Positions 25,791 to 34,955 of a stretch of 64,000 bases of DNA are shown here, one piece after another. How positions within the stretch are numbered: position 1 is the first letter of the stretch; the number at the start of each line of letters is the position of its first letter. A model generated the notes under the pieces. It was not told the origin of the DNA. It was given only the letters and a program-made list of their open reading frames with translations, and did not search any database. The position numbers were made by a program, and so were the translations under genes. The stretch comes from Mycobacterium scrofulaceum (lineage in GTDB: Bacteria > Actinomycetota > Actinomycetes > Mycobacteriales > Mycobacteriaceae): the NCBI RefSeq assembly GCF_001667885.1, contig NZ_LZJW01000147.1:91144-155143 (forward strand), written 5' to 3'.

Positions 25791-28016
25791 GTGACCCTGG
25801 GACTGAGCCCGGAGCAACAGGAACTCAGCGACGCCGTCGGGCAGTTCGCCGGCCGGCACGCGCCCATCTCGGCCACCCGCGACAGCTTCGACGACCTCGC
25901 CGCGGGGCGCCGGCCCGAATGGTGGGACGCCCTTGTCGGCAACGGATTTCACGCCGTGCACTTGCCCGAAAGCCTCGGCGGGCAGGGCGGCCGCCTGATC
26001 GACGCCGCGTGCGTCCTAGAGGCGGCGGGCAAGGCGCTGTTGCCCGGGCCGCTGCTGCCGACGGTCGCCGCGGGGGCCGTCGCCCTGCAGGCCGAGCCCT
26101 CACCGGCCGCCGAGGCGCTGCTACGCGAGCTGGCCGCCGGCCGCATCGCGGCGGTGGTGCTCCCCGACGACGGTGATTTCACCGCGCGCGCCGCGGATGG
26201 CGGATGGTCGGTGACCGGCGCATCGGAGGTCACCGCGGGCGTGTGTGCGGCGCGCACGATCCTCGTCGCCGCGCGCACGGAGGACGACGCCGTGATCTGG
26301 GTGGTCGTCGATGCCGAGAACCCCACGGCGACAACCGAACCCATAAACGGCACCGACCTGGTCTCCGATGTGGGCATCTTGCGGCTCGACGCCTATCCAG
26401 CGGCCGGCCCGGAGGTGCTCACCGGGATCGATCCCGACCGCGCGCGGTGCGTCACGCTGGGCCTGCTCGCCAGCGCGACGGCCGGCATCGTGCAGTGGTG
26501 CGTCGCGGCAGTCACGGCGCACCTGCGCATCCGCGAACAGTTCGGCAAGGTGATCGGCACCTTCCAGGCGTTGCAGCACAACGCCGCGATGTTGCTGGTC
26601 AGCAGCGAGCTGGCCACCGCCGCGGCCTGGGACGCCGTACGCGCTGCCGACGAGCCGATCGACCAGCACCGCATGGCCGCCGCCGCCGCGGCCGTGATCG
26701 CGATCGCCCCGGTGCCCGACCTCGTCCTCGACGCGTTGACCATGTTCGGCGCCATCGGCTTCACCTGGGAGCATGACCTGCACCTGTACTGGCGGCGGGC
26801 GATCAGTCTCGCGGCCTCGATCGGCCCGGTGAATCGCTGGGCCCGGAGCCTGGGGTCGCTGACCTGCAACCAGCAACGCGACATGTCGGTCGACCTCGGC
26901 GACGCGGAATCGCAGTTCCGTTGCTGGGTGGCCGAGACCCTTGACGCCGCAATGCAGTTGCGCAACGACACACCGGCACCGCACGGCGACTACCCGGACC
27001 AGGCCTCGGGGCCCCAGCGCACAGTGCTCGCCGATGCTGGCCTGATCGCGCCCCACTGGCCGGCGCCGTGGGGCGTAGATGCGGGTCCCCTGAAGCAGCT
27101 CATCATCGACGAGGAGTTCGCCAAGCGACCCGGGCTGGTCCGACCCTCGCTGAACATCGCCGAGTGGATCCTGCCCTCGGTGCTGGCCGCCGCATCAAAA
27201 GACCTGCAAGAAAAGCTCATTCCGCCGACCCAACGCGGCGAGATCCATTGGTGCCAGCTGTTCAGTGAGCCGGGCGCCGGCTCCGACCTCGCGTCGCTGA
27301 CCACCCGGGCAACCAAGGTCGACGGCGGTTGGCGAATCAACGGCCACAAGATCTGGACGTCATTGGCGCAGTACGCCGACCTCGGCGCCCTGCTGGCGCG
27401 CACCGACCCCGAAGCCAGCAAGCACCGCGGCATCGGTTACTTCATCCTCGATATGCGGTCGCCCGGCATCGAAATCCAGCCGATCAAAACCGCCACCGGG
27501 CTGGCGCACTTCAACGAGGTGTTCCTCAACGACGTGTTCGTCCCCGACGAGATGTTGCTGGGTGCCCCCACCGACGGCTGGAACCTGGCGATCGCCACCA
27601 TGGCCGAAGAGCGCACGGCCATCAGCGGTTACGTAAAGTTCGACCGGGCCGCCGCACTGCGCCGGCTTGCGGCCGAACCGGGACCGGACCGCGACGACGC
27701 GCTGCGCGCGCTCGGTGAACTCGACGCGTACACCAACGCCATCAAGGCGCTGGGGGTGCGGGAAACCATCCGCTTGCTCGACGGCCAGGCATCGGGCCCG
27801 GCGTCCTCCATCGCCAAGGTGGCGATGAACGAGCTGCTGCGCAGAACATTCGAGGCCACCTTGCGGTTGACCGGGCGCGCGGCCATGGTGGCCGACGCCG
27901 ACCCCGACATCGTGGAGCGCTACCTGCACCTGCCCGCCGAGCTGATCGGCGGAGGAACCCGGGAGATCCAGCTGAACATCATCGCGCAGATGATCCTCGG
28001 ACTACCTCGAAAGTAG
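25791..28016 (+). CDS. Fused double acyl-CoA dehydrogenase (FadE type)
   Basis: A 741-residue protein holding two acyl-CoA dehydrogenase domains, about 1-360 and 375-741, joined in one chain. The N-half shows LPESLGGQGG and the C-terminal helix region MFGAIGFTWEHDLHLYWRR. The C-half has the full signature CQLFSEPGAGSDLASLTTRA (about 488-507), GGWRINGHKIWTS and the C-terminal LIGGGTREIQLNIIA. In mycobacterial steroid degradation the FadE enzymes work as alpha2-beta2 heterotetramers of two different subunits; this gene looks like such a pair fused. FAD-dependent alpha,beta-dehydrogenation of an acyl-CoA is expected. The start is a GTG without a strong ribosome site. It leads the operon with the Ltp and DUF35 genes, nine bases apart. 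Confidence 0.88.
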   Translation: MTLGLSPEQQELSDAVGQFAGRHAPISATRDSFDDLAAGRRPEWWDALVGNGFHAVHLPESLGGQGGRLIDAACVLEAAGKALLPGPLLPTVAAGAVALQAEPSPAAEALLRELAAGRIAAVVLPDDGDFTARAADGGWSVTGASEVTAGVCAARTILVAARTEDDAVIWVVVDAENPTATTEPINGTDLVSDVGILRLDAYPAAGPEVLTGIDPDRARCVTLGLLASATAGIVQWCVAAVTAHLRIREQFGKVIGTFQALQHNAAMLLVSSELATAAAWDAVRAADEPIDQHRMAAAAAAVIAIAPVPDLVLDALTMFGAIGFTWEHDLHLYWRRAISLAASIGPVNRWARSLGSLTCNQQRDMSVDLGDAESQFRCWVAETLDAAMQLRNDTPAPHGDYPDQASGPQRTVLADAGLIAPHWPAPWGVDAGPLKQLIIDEEFAKRPGLVRPSLNIAEWILPSVLAAASKDLQEKLIPPTQRGEIHWCQLFSEPGAGSDLASLTTRATKVDGGWRINGHKIWTSLAQYADLGALLARTDPEASKHRGIGYFILDMRSPGIEIQPIKTATGLAHFNEVFLNDVFVPDEMLLGAPTDGWNLAIATMAEERTAISGYVKFDRAAALRRLAAEPGPDRDDALRALGELDAYTNAIKALGVRETIRLLDGQASGPASSIAKVAMNELLRRTFEATLRLTGRAAMVADADPDIVERYLHLPAELIGGGTREIQLNIIAQMILGLPRK

Positions 28017-28025
28017 GTACCGCCC

Positions 28026-29234
28026 ATGGGATTACGCGGAGAAGCCGCGATCGTCGGCTACGTCGAACTCCCGCCCGAACGGCTCAACAAGGCCTCGCTC
28101 GCGCCGTTCGCGATCGAACAATGGGCGGAGCTGTCCGCGGCCGCACTCGAGGATGCCGGCCTCCCGGGCGATGTCGTCGACGGAATCGTGGCGTCGCACC
28201 TGGCGGAGTCGGAGATCTTCGTGCCGTCGACGATCGCCGAGTACCTGGGCATCGGGGCGCGATTCGCCGAGCATGTCGACCTCGGCGGCGCCAGCGCGGC
28301 GGCCATGGTCTGGCGGGCGGCGGCGGCGATCGAATTGGGCATCTGCGACGCGGTCTTATGTGCGCTACCGGCCCGGTACATCACCCCGTCATCGAAGAAG
28401 AAGCCCAGACCTATGGTCGACGCGATGTTCTTCGGTTCGTCGAGCAACCAATACGGTTCTCCCCAAGCCGAATTCGAGATCCCCTACGGCAACCTCGGCC
28501 AGAACGGGCCCTACGGGCAGGTCGCCCAGCGCTACGCGGCCGTCTACGGCTACGACGAGCGGGCGATGGCCAAGATCGTCGTCGACCAGCGGTTCAATGC
28601 CAACCACACCGAGGGCGCGATCTGGAAGGACAAGCCGATCACGGTCGACGACGTGCTGGCCAGCCCGGTGATCGCCGACCCCCTGCACATGCTGGAAATC
28701 GTCATGCCCTGCGTCGGGGGCGCCGCGGTCGTCGTCGCCAACGCCGATCTCGCCAGGCACGCCCGTCACCGCCCGGTGTGGATCAAGGGATTCGGTGAGC
28801 ACGTGCCGTTCAAGACGCCGACGTACGCGAAGGACCTGCTGCACACCCCGATCGCCGAGGCGGCCGACACGGCGTTCGCGATGACGGAGCTGAGCCGCCA
28901 GCAGATGGACATGGTGTCGATCTACGACTGCTACACGATCACCGTGCTGCTGTCGCTGGAGGACGCGGGGTTCTGCGAGAAGGGCAAGGGCATGGAGTTC
29001 GTCGCGAACCACGACCTCACCTTCCGCGGCGACTTTCCGCTCAACACCGCGGGCGGGCAACTCGGCTTCGGCCAGGCGGGCCTGGCCGGCGGCATGCACC
29101 ACGTCTGCGACGCCACCCGGCAGATCATGGGCCGGGCCGGCGCGGCACAGATCAATGACTGTCACCGCGCCTTCGTGTCCGGCAACGGCGGGATTCTGTC
29201 GGAACAAACCACGCTGATCCTCGAGGGGGACTGA
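28026..29234 (+). CDS. Thiolase-like lipid-transfer protein (Ltp/SCP-x type), first copy
   Basis: A 402-residue protein of the thiolase superfamily, Ltp branch. It lacks the usual thiolase CysNu context but keeps the substrate-pocket segment MVSIYDCYTITVLLSLEDAG and the FPLNTAGGQLGFGQAGLAGG loop. Ltp2 in cholesterol degradation is a retro-aldolase that releases propionyl-CoA only when bound to a DUF35 protein. Here a DUF35 gene follows seven bases later, so the same kind of aldolase complex is likely. The C-terminus AAQINDCHRAFVSGNGGI is the family's terminal motif. Confidence 0.85.
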   Translation: MGLRGEAAIVGYVELPPERLNKASLAPFAIEQWAELSAAALEDAGLPGDVVDGIVASHLAESEIFVPSTIAEYLGIGARFAEHVDLGGASAAAMVWRAAAAIELGICDAVLCALPARYITPSSKKKPRPMVDAMFFGSSSNQYGSPQAEFEIPYGNLGQNGPYGQVAQRYAAVYGYDERAMAKIVVDQRFNANHTEGAIWKDKPITVDDVLASPVIADPLHMLEIVMPCVGGAAVVVANADLARHARHRPVWIKGFGEHVPFKTPTYAKDLLHTPIAEAADTAFAMTELSRQQMDMVSIYDCYTITVLLSLEDAGFCEKGKGMEFVANHDLTFRGDFPLNTAGGQLGFGQAGLAGGMHHVCDATRQIMGRAGAAQINDCHRAFVSGNGGILSEQTTLILEGD

Positions 29235-29241
29235 TTCAACC

Positions 29242-29655
29242 ATGGTCACCTTCGAGCGCCCGATGCCCGTCAAAACGCCGACCAGCGCGCCGTTTTGGGA
29301 CGCACTGGCGCAGCATCGCATCGTCATCCAGTATTCGCCGTCGCTGCAGAGCTACGTGTTCTACCCGCGGGTGCGCGCGCCGCGCACGCTCGCCGACGAC
29401 CTGGAATGGCGAGAGATCTCCGGAATGGGAACGTTGTACTCGTTCACCGTGGCGCGCCGGCCGGTCAGCCCGCACTTCGCCGACGCCGTCCCGCAGCTGC
29501 TGGCTATCGTCGAATGGGACGAGGGGCCAAGGTTTTCCACTGAGATGGTCAACGTCGACCCCGCCGACCTCAGGGTCGGAATGCGGGTGCAGCCGGTGTT
29601 CTTCGACTACCCGGAGCACGACGTCACGATGCTGCGCTACGCGCCGGCCGACTGA
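29242..29655 (+). CDS. DUF35 OB-fold protein lacking the zinc-ribbon cysteines
   Basis: A 137-residue DUF35 protein. The OB-fold part is normal: GMGTLYSFTVARRPVSPHF, QLLAIVEWDEGPRFS and LRVGMRVQPVFFD. But the N-terminal rubredoxin-like zinc ribbon, where four Cys would be expected, reads RIVIQYSPSLQSYVFYPRVR and the whole protein has no Cys at all. DUF35 proteins dock onto Ltp aldolases and thiolase-like enzymes. The partner is probably the Ltp protein encoded just upstream. Compare the second DUF35 protein in this island, which keeps all four cysteines. Confidence 0.85.
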   Translation: MVTFERPMPVKTPTSAPFWDALAQHRIVIQYSPSLQSYVFYPRVRAPRTLADDLEWREISGMGTLYSFTVARRPVSPHFADAVPQLLAIVEWDEGPRFSTEMVNVDPADLRVGMRVQPVFFDYPEHDVTMLRYAPAD

Positions 29656-29789
29656 CCGAGTGCGCGGGCCATTCCCGTCCTCGGTGGGCCCGACGTCCGG
29701 TGTCACCCGCGAACCTGGCGGACTGCTTGGAAAGTGTTGGCAGAACGGTGTGTTGCGCTATCGCCCGATTATCCTGGACTGAACAATCT

Positions 29790-29806
29790 CGTTTGGGAGG
29801 CAAACG
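29790..29806 (+). promoter_or_regulatory. Small hairpin presenting the ribosome binding site of the DUF4436 gene
   Basis: CGTTTG and CAAACG flank GGAGG, so the Shine-Dalgarno would sit in the loop of a six-pair stem that ends right at the GTG start codon. This could tune translation or be chance. Confidence 0.35.
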
Positions 29807-30772
29807 GTGCGTGCGCGATCCACCGGGCCGTCCGTGCCCGAAATCGCGGACACCGGCGTCAGGTCGCATGTGCGAGCCGGCAGCGTCGTGTTGTTGGCCA
29901 TCGTTGCCAGCGCGATGATCACGTCGATCCTGCTCTACATCGATGGTGCTGCCGTCCAGCGGGTTTCGAGTGACGCACCGCCGACCGGCGATGGAAGCGC
30001 CGTTACGCTGGACGTCGAGAGCATCCAGTCCAATTACACGGTGCTGCAGGGCAACCTGTCGATTTCCCCCGGGTCTGCGCTGCTCGATCCGGCCACCGAC
30101 AGCCTCAAGCAAGATCTCACCGTCGATGTCACCTCCGTCACCACTCCGGTCACGCGGACCTGGCCCAAGGGCACGCTGCCGGGGGTTATCCCAGTCCCGC
30201 TGACCCTGGCCCGTGACGTGGAACGCTGGCCGTTCGACCGGTATTACATGGGCCCGATCAGGGTGGAATTGTTTGTCGGCGCCGCGAAGACACCCGAGCG
30301 CGCCGCGGTGTCGATCGTCGACCGGCTACCCGGTTGGAGATTCCGCGCGTCAGGACCGAGCAAATCCAAACCCTTTCCCGCCTACAAGGTAGAGATGCGG
30401 CGATCGGCGAGCACCATGGTGTTCGCGATCGTCATCCTGTGCATTCTCGTCGCGATCGCGGGGGCGGCGGTGTTCGTCGCCGTGCAGACGCTGCGGGACC
30501 GACGTAGGTTTCAGTCGCCCATGATGGCCTGGTACGCGGCGATGTTGTTCGCTGTCGTTCCACTGCGGAACGCGCTTCCGGGATCACCGGCGTTCGGCAG
30601 CTGGATCGACATGACGATCGTTCTGTGGGTGCTCGTCGCCTTGGTGGTCTCGATGCTGCTGTACATCGCGTCCTGGTGGCGGCATCTGCGGCCGGCATCG
30701 GGCGCGGACGCCCCGACTGGTCACGGCGAGCCCGAGGGACTATTAGTCCCTACTGTCAGGCCAGCGAGGTAA
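29807..30772 (+). CDS. DUF4436 family membrane protein
   Basis: A 321-residue membrane protein with one N-terminal helix (GSVVLLAIVASAMITSILLYI), a large extracytoplasmic beta-rich domain of about 150 residues (VTLDVESIQSNYTVLQGN through the WPFDRYYM segment), then three C-terminal helices. This is the DUF4436 architecture, common in mycobacteria and without known function. The GTG start is preceded by GGGAGG. It sits between the first DUF35 gene and the amidohydrolase gene, with over 150 bp on each side, so it is not clearly part of either operon. Confidence 0.82.
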   Translation: MRARSTGPSVPEIADTGVRSHVRAGSVVLLAIVASAMITSILLYIDGAAVQRVSSDAPPTGDGSAVTLDVESIQSNYTVLQGNLSISPGSALLDPATDSLKQDLTVDVTSVTTPVTRTWPKGTLPGVIPVPLTLARDVERWPFDRYYMGPIRVELFVGAAKTPERAAVSIVDRLPGWRFRASGPSKSKPFPAYKVEMRRSASTMVFAIVILCILVAIAGAAVFVAVQTLRDRRRFQSPMMAWYAAMLFAVVPLRNALPGSPAFGSWIDMTIVLWVLVALVVSMLLYIASWWRHLRPASGADAPTGHGEPEGLLVPTVRPAR

Positions 30773-30872
30773 ATTCAGCGTCCTCTGGACCGGCCCTCGA
30801 AAGCGCAGCAGAGCGTTTGCCAGCCAGAGTGTTCGGATCTCCGCGACGCCTCAGTGGTATCGGCATCCGGCG

Positions 30873-30900
30873 TTGACACTGCGACCGCCGACATTATCTA
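30873..30900 (+). promoter_or_regulatory. Probable primary-sigma promoter of the amidohydrolase operon
   Basis: TTGACA (30873-30878) is a perfect -35, followed after 16 bases by TATCTA (30895-30900) as a -10. Transcription would start about 20-25 bases before the ATG at 30930, leaving a short leader with GTGAGGAG as ribosome site. Confidence 0.55.
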
Positions 30901-30929
30901 CTAGTCACTATCCCGGTGAGGAGCGCGGC

Positions 30930-32267
30930 ATGAACAAGGACGACCTGATCCTGATCAGCGTGGATGACCACATCGCCGAACCCGCCGACATGTTCGACGC
31001 ACACGTCCCCGCGAAATACAAAGACCGAGCCCCCCGGGTGGTCACGGAACCCGACGGCGTCCAACAGTGGTACTACGGTGAGGTCCGCGGCCGGAACATG
31101 GGCCTGAACGCCGTCGCCGGCAAGCCCCGCGAGATGTACAACATCGACGCCTCCCGCTACGACGAGATGCGCCCCGGATGCTTCAACGTCGACGAGCGGG
31201 TCCGCGACATGAATGCCGGCGGGCAGCTGGCGGGCCTCAACTTCCCGAACTTCACCGGCTTCTCGGGACAGGTGCTCAACCAGGGCCCCGACCGTGAGGT
31301 CAACCTGGTGATGATCAAGGCCTACAACGACTGGCACATCGACGAGTGGTGCGCCGCCTACCCCGGCCGGTTCATCCCCTGCGGCATCCTGCCGCTGTTC
31401 GACGTGGCCGAGGCGGCCAAGGAAGTCAAACGCCTCGCCGACAAGGGATGCCACGCGGTGACGTTCTCGGAGAATCCGGAAGCGCTGCAGATGCCCAGCA
31501 TTCACACGAAGTACTGGTACCCGCTGTTCGAGGCCGTCTGCGAGAACAAGACGGTGCTGTGCACGCACGTCGGCTCCGCGTCGCGGTCCCCGCAGGTGTC
31601 GACCGACGCCCCGCCAAGCGTGCAGATGACGGCGTCATCGATGATGAGCATGTTCACCTTCACCGAGCTGATCTGGGCGGAGTTCTGGGCGGACTTCCCG
31701 CAACTGAAGTTCTCGCTCACCGAGGGCGACGTCGGCTGGATACCGTACTTCCTGTGGCGGGCCGAGCACGTCTACAACCGTCATTCGGGGTGGACGCTGG
31801 CCAAGTTCCCGCCCGGTTACAGCGGTCCGGCCGACGTGTTCCGGCGGCACTTCTACACCTGCTTCATCAGCGACAAGGTCGGCGTGCGCAACATGGACTG
31901 GTTCAACGAGGACATGCTGTGCTGGGAGTCCGACTTCCCCCATTCGGACAGCAACTGGCCGTTCGCGCCGGAGGACGTGATCGAGACCATGGGGCACCTC
32001 GACGACTCCGTCATCGACAAGATCACCCACGAAAACGCCATGGCCGCCTACTCTTTCGATCCGTTCCGGCACATCCCGAAGGAACGCGCCCGGGCCGGCA
32101 ACCTGCGCGCCCAGGCTACCGATGTCGACGTGGTGACCCACGTCGGCCGGCGGGCCAGCCAGCGTGACCGCGACGCCTGGACCCGGATGACCCAGTTCGC
32201 CCTGCAGTCGCAGGTGACGGCCGAGGCTTCCGGAATCGCCGGGCGCGCCACCACCCTGGGCAATTGA
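30930..32267 (+). CDS. Amidohydrolase-2 family metal-dependent hydrolase
   Basis: A 445-residue TIM-barrel enzyme of the amidohydrolase_2/ACMSD group. The N-terminal metal motif is ISVDDHIAEPADMF, and the C-terminal metal Asp/His region is LCWESDFPHSDSNWP. VLCTHVGSASRSP supplies the central His. These enzymes hydrolyse or decarboxylate cyclic or carboxylated substrates. The ATG is chosen for its ribosome site GTGAGGAG. The stop overlaps the TTG start of the CoA-transferase gene by four bases, tying it to acyl-CoA metabolism. Several mycobacterial catabolic islands carry such an enzyme, but no reaction is proven. Confidence 0.83.
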   Translation: MNKDDLILISVDDHIAEPADMFDAHVPAKYKDRAPRVVTEPDGVQQWYYGEVRGRNMGLNAVAGKPREMYNIDASRYDEMRPGCFNVDERVRDMNAGGQLAGLNFPNFTGFSGQVLNQGPDREVNLVMIKAYNDWHIDEWCAAYPGRFIPCGILPLFDVAEAAKEVKRLADKGCHAVTFSENPEALQMPSIHTKYWYPLFEAVCENKTVLCTHVGSASRSPQVSTDAPPSVQMTASSMMSMFTFTELIWAEFWADFPQLKFSLTEGDVGWIPYFLWRAEHVYNRHSGWTLAKFPPGYSGPADVFRRHFYTCFISDKVGVRNMDWFNEDMLCWESDFPHSDSNWPFAPEDVIETMGHLDDSVIDKITHENAMAAYSFDPFRHIPKERARAGNLRAQATDVDVVTHVGRRASQRDRDAWTRMTQFALQSQVTAEASGIAGRATTLGN

Positions 32268-34603
32268 ACGTGGCAGCCCGAGCGCCGTTCGCGGCCTGGC
32301 GCGTGCTGGAGTTGTCCAACGGAATCGCGGTGTCCTACTGCGGCAAGATGTTCGCCGACGCCGGCGCCGACGTCGTGAAAGTCGAGTCTGGGCAGGGTGA
32401 TTCGGTGCGCGCCCGGTCGGCCGGCGGACCGCCGGGAGCGCTGTTCGACTATCTGGCCGCGGGCAAGAGGTCGGTGGCCGATGACGGCCGTTCGGAAGCC
32501 GCCGCCCTGCTGGCCGGCGCCGACATCGTGCTCACCGACCTGACCGACGGATGGACGCTCGATCGGATCACGGCCCACACCGGCCCGGCGGCGGTGGTGG
32601 CGGCCGTGACGCCGTTCGGCACGACGGGACCCTATGTGGACGACCGCGTGGCGGCCAACGAGTTCATCCTGCAGGCGCTGTGCGGCTCGACCGCCGGCCG
32701 GGGCTGGCAAGAGGACGAACCGGTGCAGGCCGGTGGCCAGCTCGGTGAGTGGTTGGCGGGCACGTTCGCCGCGGCGGTGGCGGCGGCGACCGCGCGGCAT
32801 GCCGCGCGAAGCGGCCGCGGGGAGATCATCGACGTCTCGACGTACGAAGCGATGGTGATCGCGATGGGTGGCCTGTCCGCCATGTCGGCCAGCGTGCTGG
32901 GGGCGGATTCGCTTCTGGGGCAACGCAGTCTGGAGCTGCCGTCGATCGTGCCCACCGCCGACGGGCTGGTCGGCTTCTGCACCATCACGGCGCAGCAGTT
33001 CCAGGATTTCCTGGTGCTGATCGATCGTGCCGATCTGCTCGATGACGCCGATCTCGCCTCTTTCGACGGGCGCGTCGCCCGCCGCGACGAATTCCTCGAC
33101 ATGGTCACGCAGTGGACCCAGTCACGCACCACGCAGGAGATCGTCGACCTCGCCGTCGCCTTCCGCATCCCGGTGGCCCCGATCGCGACGCCGGAAATGC
33201 TGCCCGAGATCGACCATTTCGTGGAGCGGGGTGTGTTCGTTCGATCAGGGGCCGGGGTGTTGCAGCCGAGGGTCCCGTATCGCAGTGAGGCGATCGCAAC
33301 CAAGCCGCCCGGGCGGGCCCCCCGGCTGGGCGCTGACGATGGAAAGGTGCACTGGCCGCCGCGATCCCATCCGGTCGGCGGCAGCGGCAACGATGCACTG
33401 CCCTTGGCCGACACCCGGGTCACCGACTTCACCGCGTTCTGGGCGGGGCCGGTCGCGACGCAACTGCTGGGCGCCCTGGGCGCCGACGTGATCAAAGTCG
33501 AGGGCGTTCGCCGGCCCGACGGCATGAGGTTCTCCGCCGGCCGGCCACCGAGCTGGGAGCAGTGGTGGGAATGGGGCCCGGTGTTCCTGTGCAGCAACAA
33601 CAACAAGCGCGGCGTCAGCGTCGAATTGAGCACCGAGGCGGGGCGGGGCATCGCGTTGGAGCTGGTCGCCGCAAGCGATCTGGTGATCGAAAACTTCTCA
33701 CCCCGGGTGATGACGAACTTCGGCCTGACCTGGGATGCCGTGCGCGCGGCCAATCCGCGCGCCATCATGGTGCGGATGCCGGCCTTCGGCCTCGACGGCC
33801 CTTGGCGCGACCGCGTTGGCTTCGCCCAGACCATGGAGCAGGCGACCGGCATGGCGTGGATGACCGGACACGCCGACGGCCCCCCGGTGATTCCGCGCGG
33901 CGTCTGCGACCCGATCGCCGGCTTGCACGCGGCCTTCGCCGCGGTCGCCGCGCTGGTGGTCCGCGACCGCGACGGGACCGGGATGCACGTCGAATCAACC
34001 ATGGTGGAGGCGGCGCTGAACGTGGCCGCCGAGATGCTGGTGGAATACTCACACAACGGGATCGCGATGCGCCGCAACGGGAATCGCGGCCCCGAAGCCA
34101 ACCCTCAAGGGGTGTACCGCTGCCGCGGAGACGACGACTGGGTCGCGCTGGCCGCGATGGATGACGCCGCACGGGCGGGCTTGGCCGGGCTCCTCGGCCG
34201 GCCGGACCTCGCCGCGAACGACTGGCGGGAGCAACCGGACGCGATCGACAAACTGATCTCCGACTGGACCGTGCGGCGACCGCCGGCAGAGGCGGTCGAC
34301 ACGCTGCGCGCGGCGGGGGTGGCCGCGGCGCGCGTCACGCCGGCCCCAGAATTGCTGCGTGACCGGCATTTGCACGCCCGCGGCTTCTGGGAGTCGGTCG
34401 ACCATCCGGTGGCCGGTTCCTTCCTGTGCACCGGGATGCCGTTCGTGTTCCTCGGCAAACCGCGGCGCTGGATTCGCCGGGTTCCGCCGCTGTACGGCCA
34501 ACACACCAGCGAGGTGCTGACGGGTCTGTTGGGGCGCAGCCCGAAAGACCTGTCAGAACTGCGGCAGTCGGGAACCATCGCCGCGCGGCCGGCGGGACTA
34601 TGA
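32264..34603 (+). CDS. Tandem-fused family III CoA-transferase (CaiB/BaiF type)
   Basis: A 779-residue chain with two CaiB/BaiF CoA-transferase domains, about 1-365 and 380-779. Each begins with the family motif: VLELSNGIAVSYCGKMFADA in the first and DFTAFWAGPVATQLLGALGA in the second. The catalytic carboxylate is Asp190 in GEIIDVSTYEA in the first half, while the second half has Glu577 in GMHVESTMVEA at the matching place. Family III enzymes normally work as interlocked dimers with an Asp nucleophile, and the fusion may build that dimer in one chain. It would move CoA from a donor thioester to a carboxylic acid. The TTG start overlaps the previous stop; GTG at 32270 is an alternative. Confidence 0.85.
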   Translation: MNVAARAPFAAWRVLELSNGIAVSYCGKMFADAGADVVKVESGQGDSVRARSAGGPPGALFDYLAAGKRSVADDGRSEAAALLAGADIVLTDLTDGWTLDRITAHTGPAAVVAAVTPFGTTGPYVDDRVAANEFILQALCGSTAGRGWQEDEPVQAGGQLGEWLAGTFAAAVAAATARHAARSGRGEIIDVSTYEAMVIAMGGLSAMSASVLGADSLLGQRSLELPSIVPTADGLVGFCTITAQQFQDFLVLIDRADLLDDADLASFDGRVARRDEFLDMVTQWTQSRTTQEIVDLAVAFRIPVAPIATPEMLPEIDHFVERGVFVRSGAGVLQPRVPYRSEAIATKPPGRAPRLGADDGKVHWPPRSHPVGGSGNDALPLADTRVTDFTAFWAGPVATQLLGALGADVIKVEGVRRPDGMRFSAGRPPSWEQWWEWGPVFLCSNNNKRGVSVELSTEAGRGIALELVAASDLVIENFSPRVMTNFGLTWDAVRAANPRAIMVRMPAFGLDGPWRDRVGFAQTMEQATGMAWMTGHADGPPVIPRGVCDPIAGLHAAFAAVAALVVRDRDGTGMHVESTMVEAALNVAAEMLVEYSHNGIAMRRNGNRGPEANPQGVYRCRGDDDWVALAAMDDAARAGLAGLLGRPDLAANDWREQPDAIDKLISDWTVRRPPAEAVDTLRAAGVAAARVTPAPELLRDRHLHARGFWESVDHPVAGSFLCTGMPFVFLGKPRRWIRRVPPLYGQHTSEVLTGLLGRSPKDLSELRQSGTIAARPAGL

Positions 34604-34604
34604 C

Positions 34605-34934
34605 ATGGCGGTCACCCTGTGCGTGCCGCCCCGCGCCGGTGAATTGTGCGCACCCGTCCGCTTCCTGCTGCGCCAGGACTCCGTGGTGATGGAATTGACC
34701 GCCCGGCACCGGATCACCAGCGTCGAGTGGGATGAGAGCGAGCATGCCGTGGTGATGGTCGTCGAGATCACCGATCCGCAGACGGCGCGGCCGGTGGACG
34801 TGCGGATCGATGTGGTCGATACCGGCGCGGCGTTCGCCGATGCCCGGACCACGAAGATCGGCACCGTCACCCGTGACGGCCGCCAATGCGACGTCGTCGG
34901 CACCTATCTCGGTGTCGTTGCGGACGAAAACTGA
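34605..34934 (+). CDS. Small hypothetical protein of the acyl-CoA island
   Basis: A 109-residue protein with alternating hydrophobic strands (VVMVVEITDP, VDVRIDVVDTG, CDVVGTYLGVV), suggesting a small beta-sandwich. No signal peptide or metal motif is seen. The ATG is one base after the CoA-transferase stop, and the next gene is 21 bases away, so it is clearly within the operon. I do not recognise the family; a subunit or accessory role for the neighbouring transferase or Ltp protein is a guess. Confidence 0.65.
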   Translation: MAVTLCVPPRAGELCAPVRFLLRQDSVVMELTARHRITSVEWDESEHAVVMVVEITDPQTARPVDVRIDVVDTGAAFADARTTKIGTVTRDGRQCDVVGTYLGVVADEN

Positions 34935-34955
34935 AGCAGAACAGAGGATCACGAA

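Noticed and set aside
32632..34101. A 489-codon minus-strand frame
   Set aside because: It is antisense to the fused CoA-transferase and Ser/Arg-rich without a domain.
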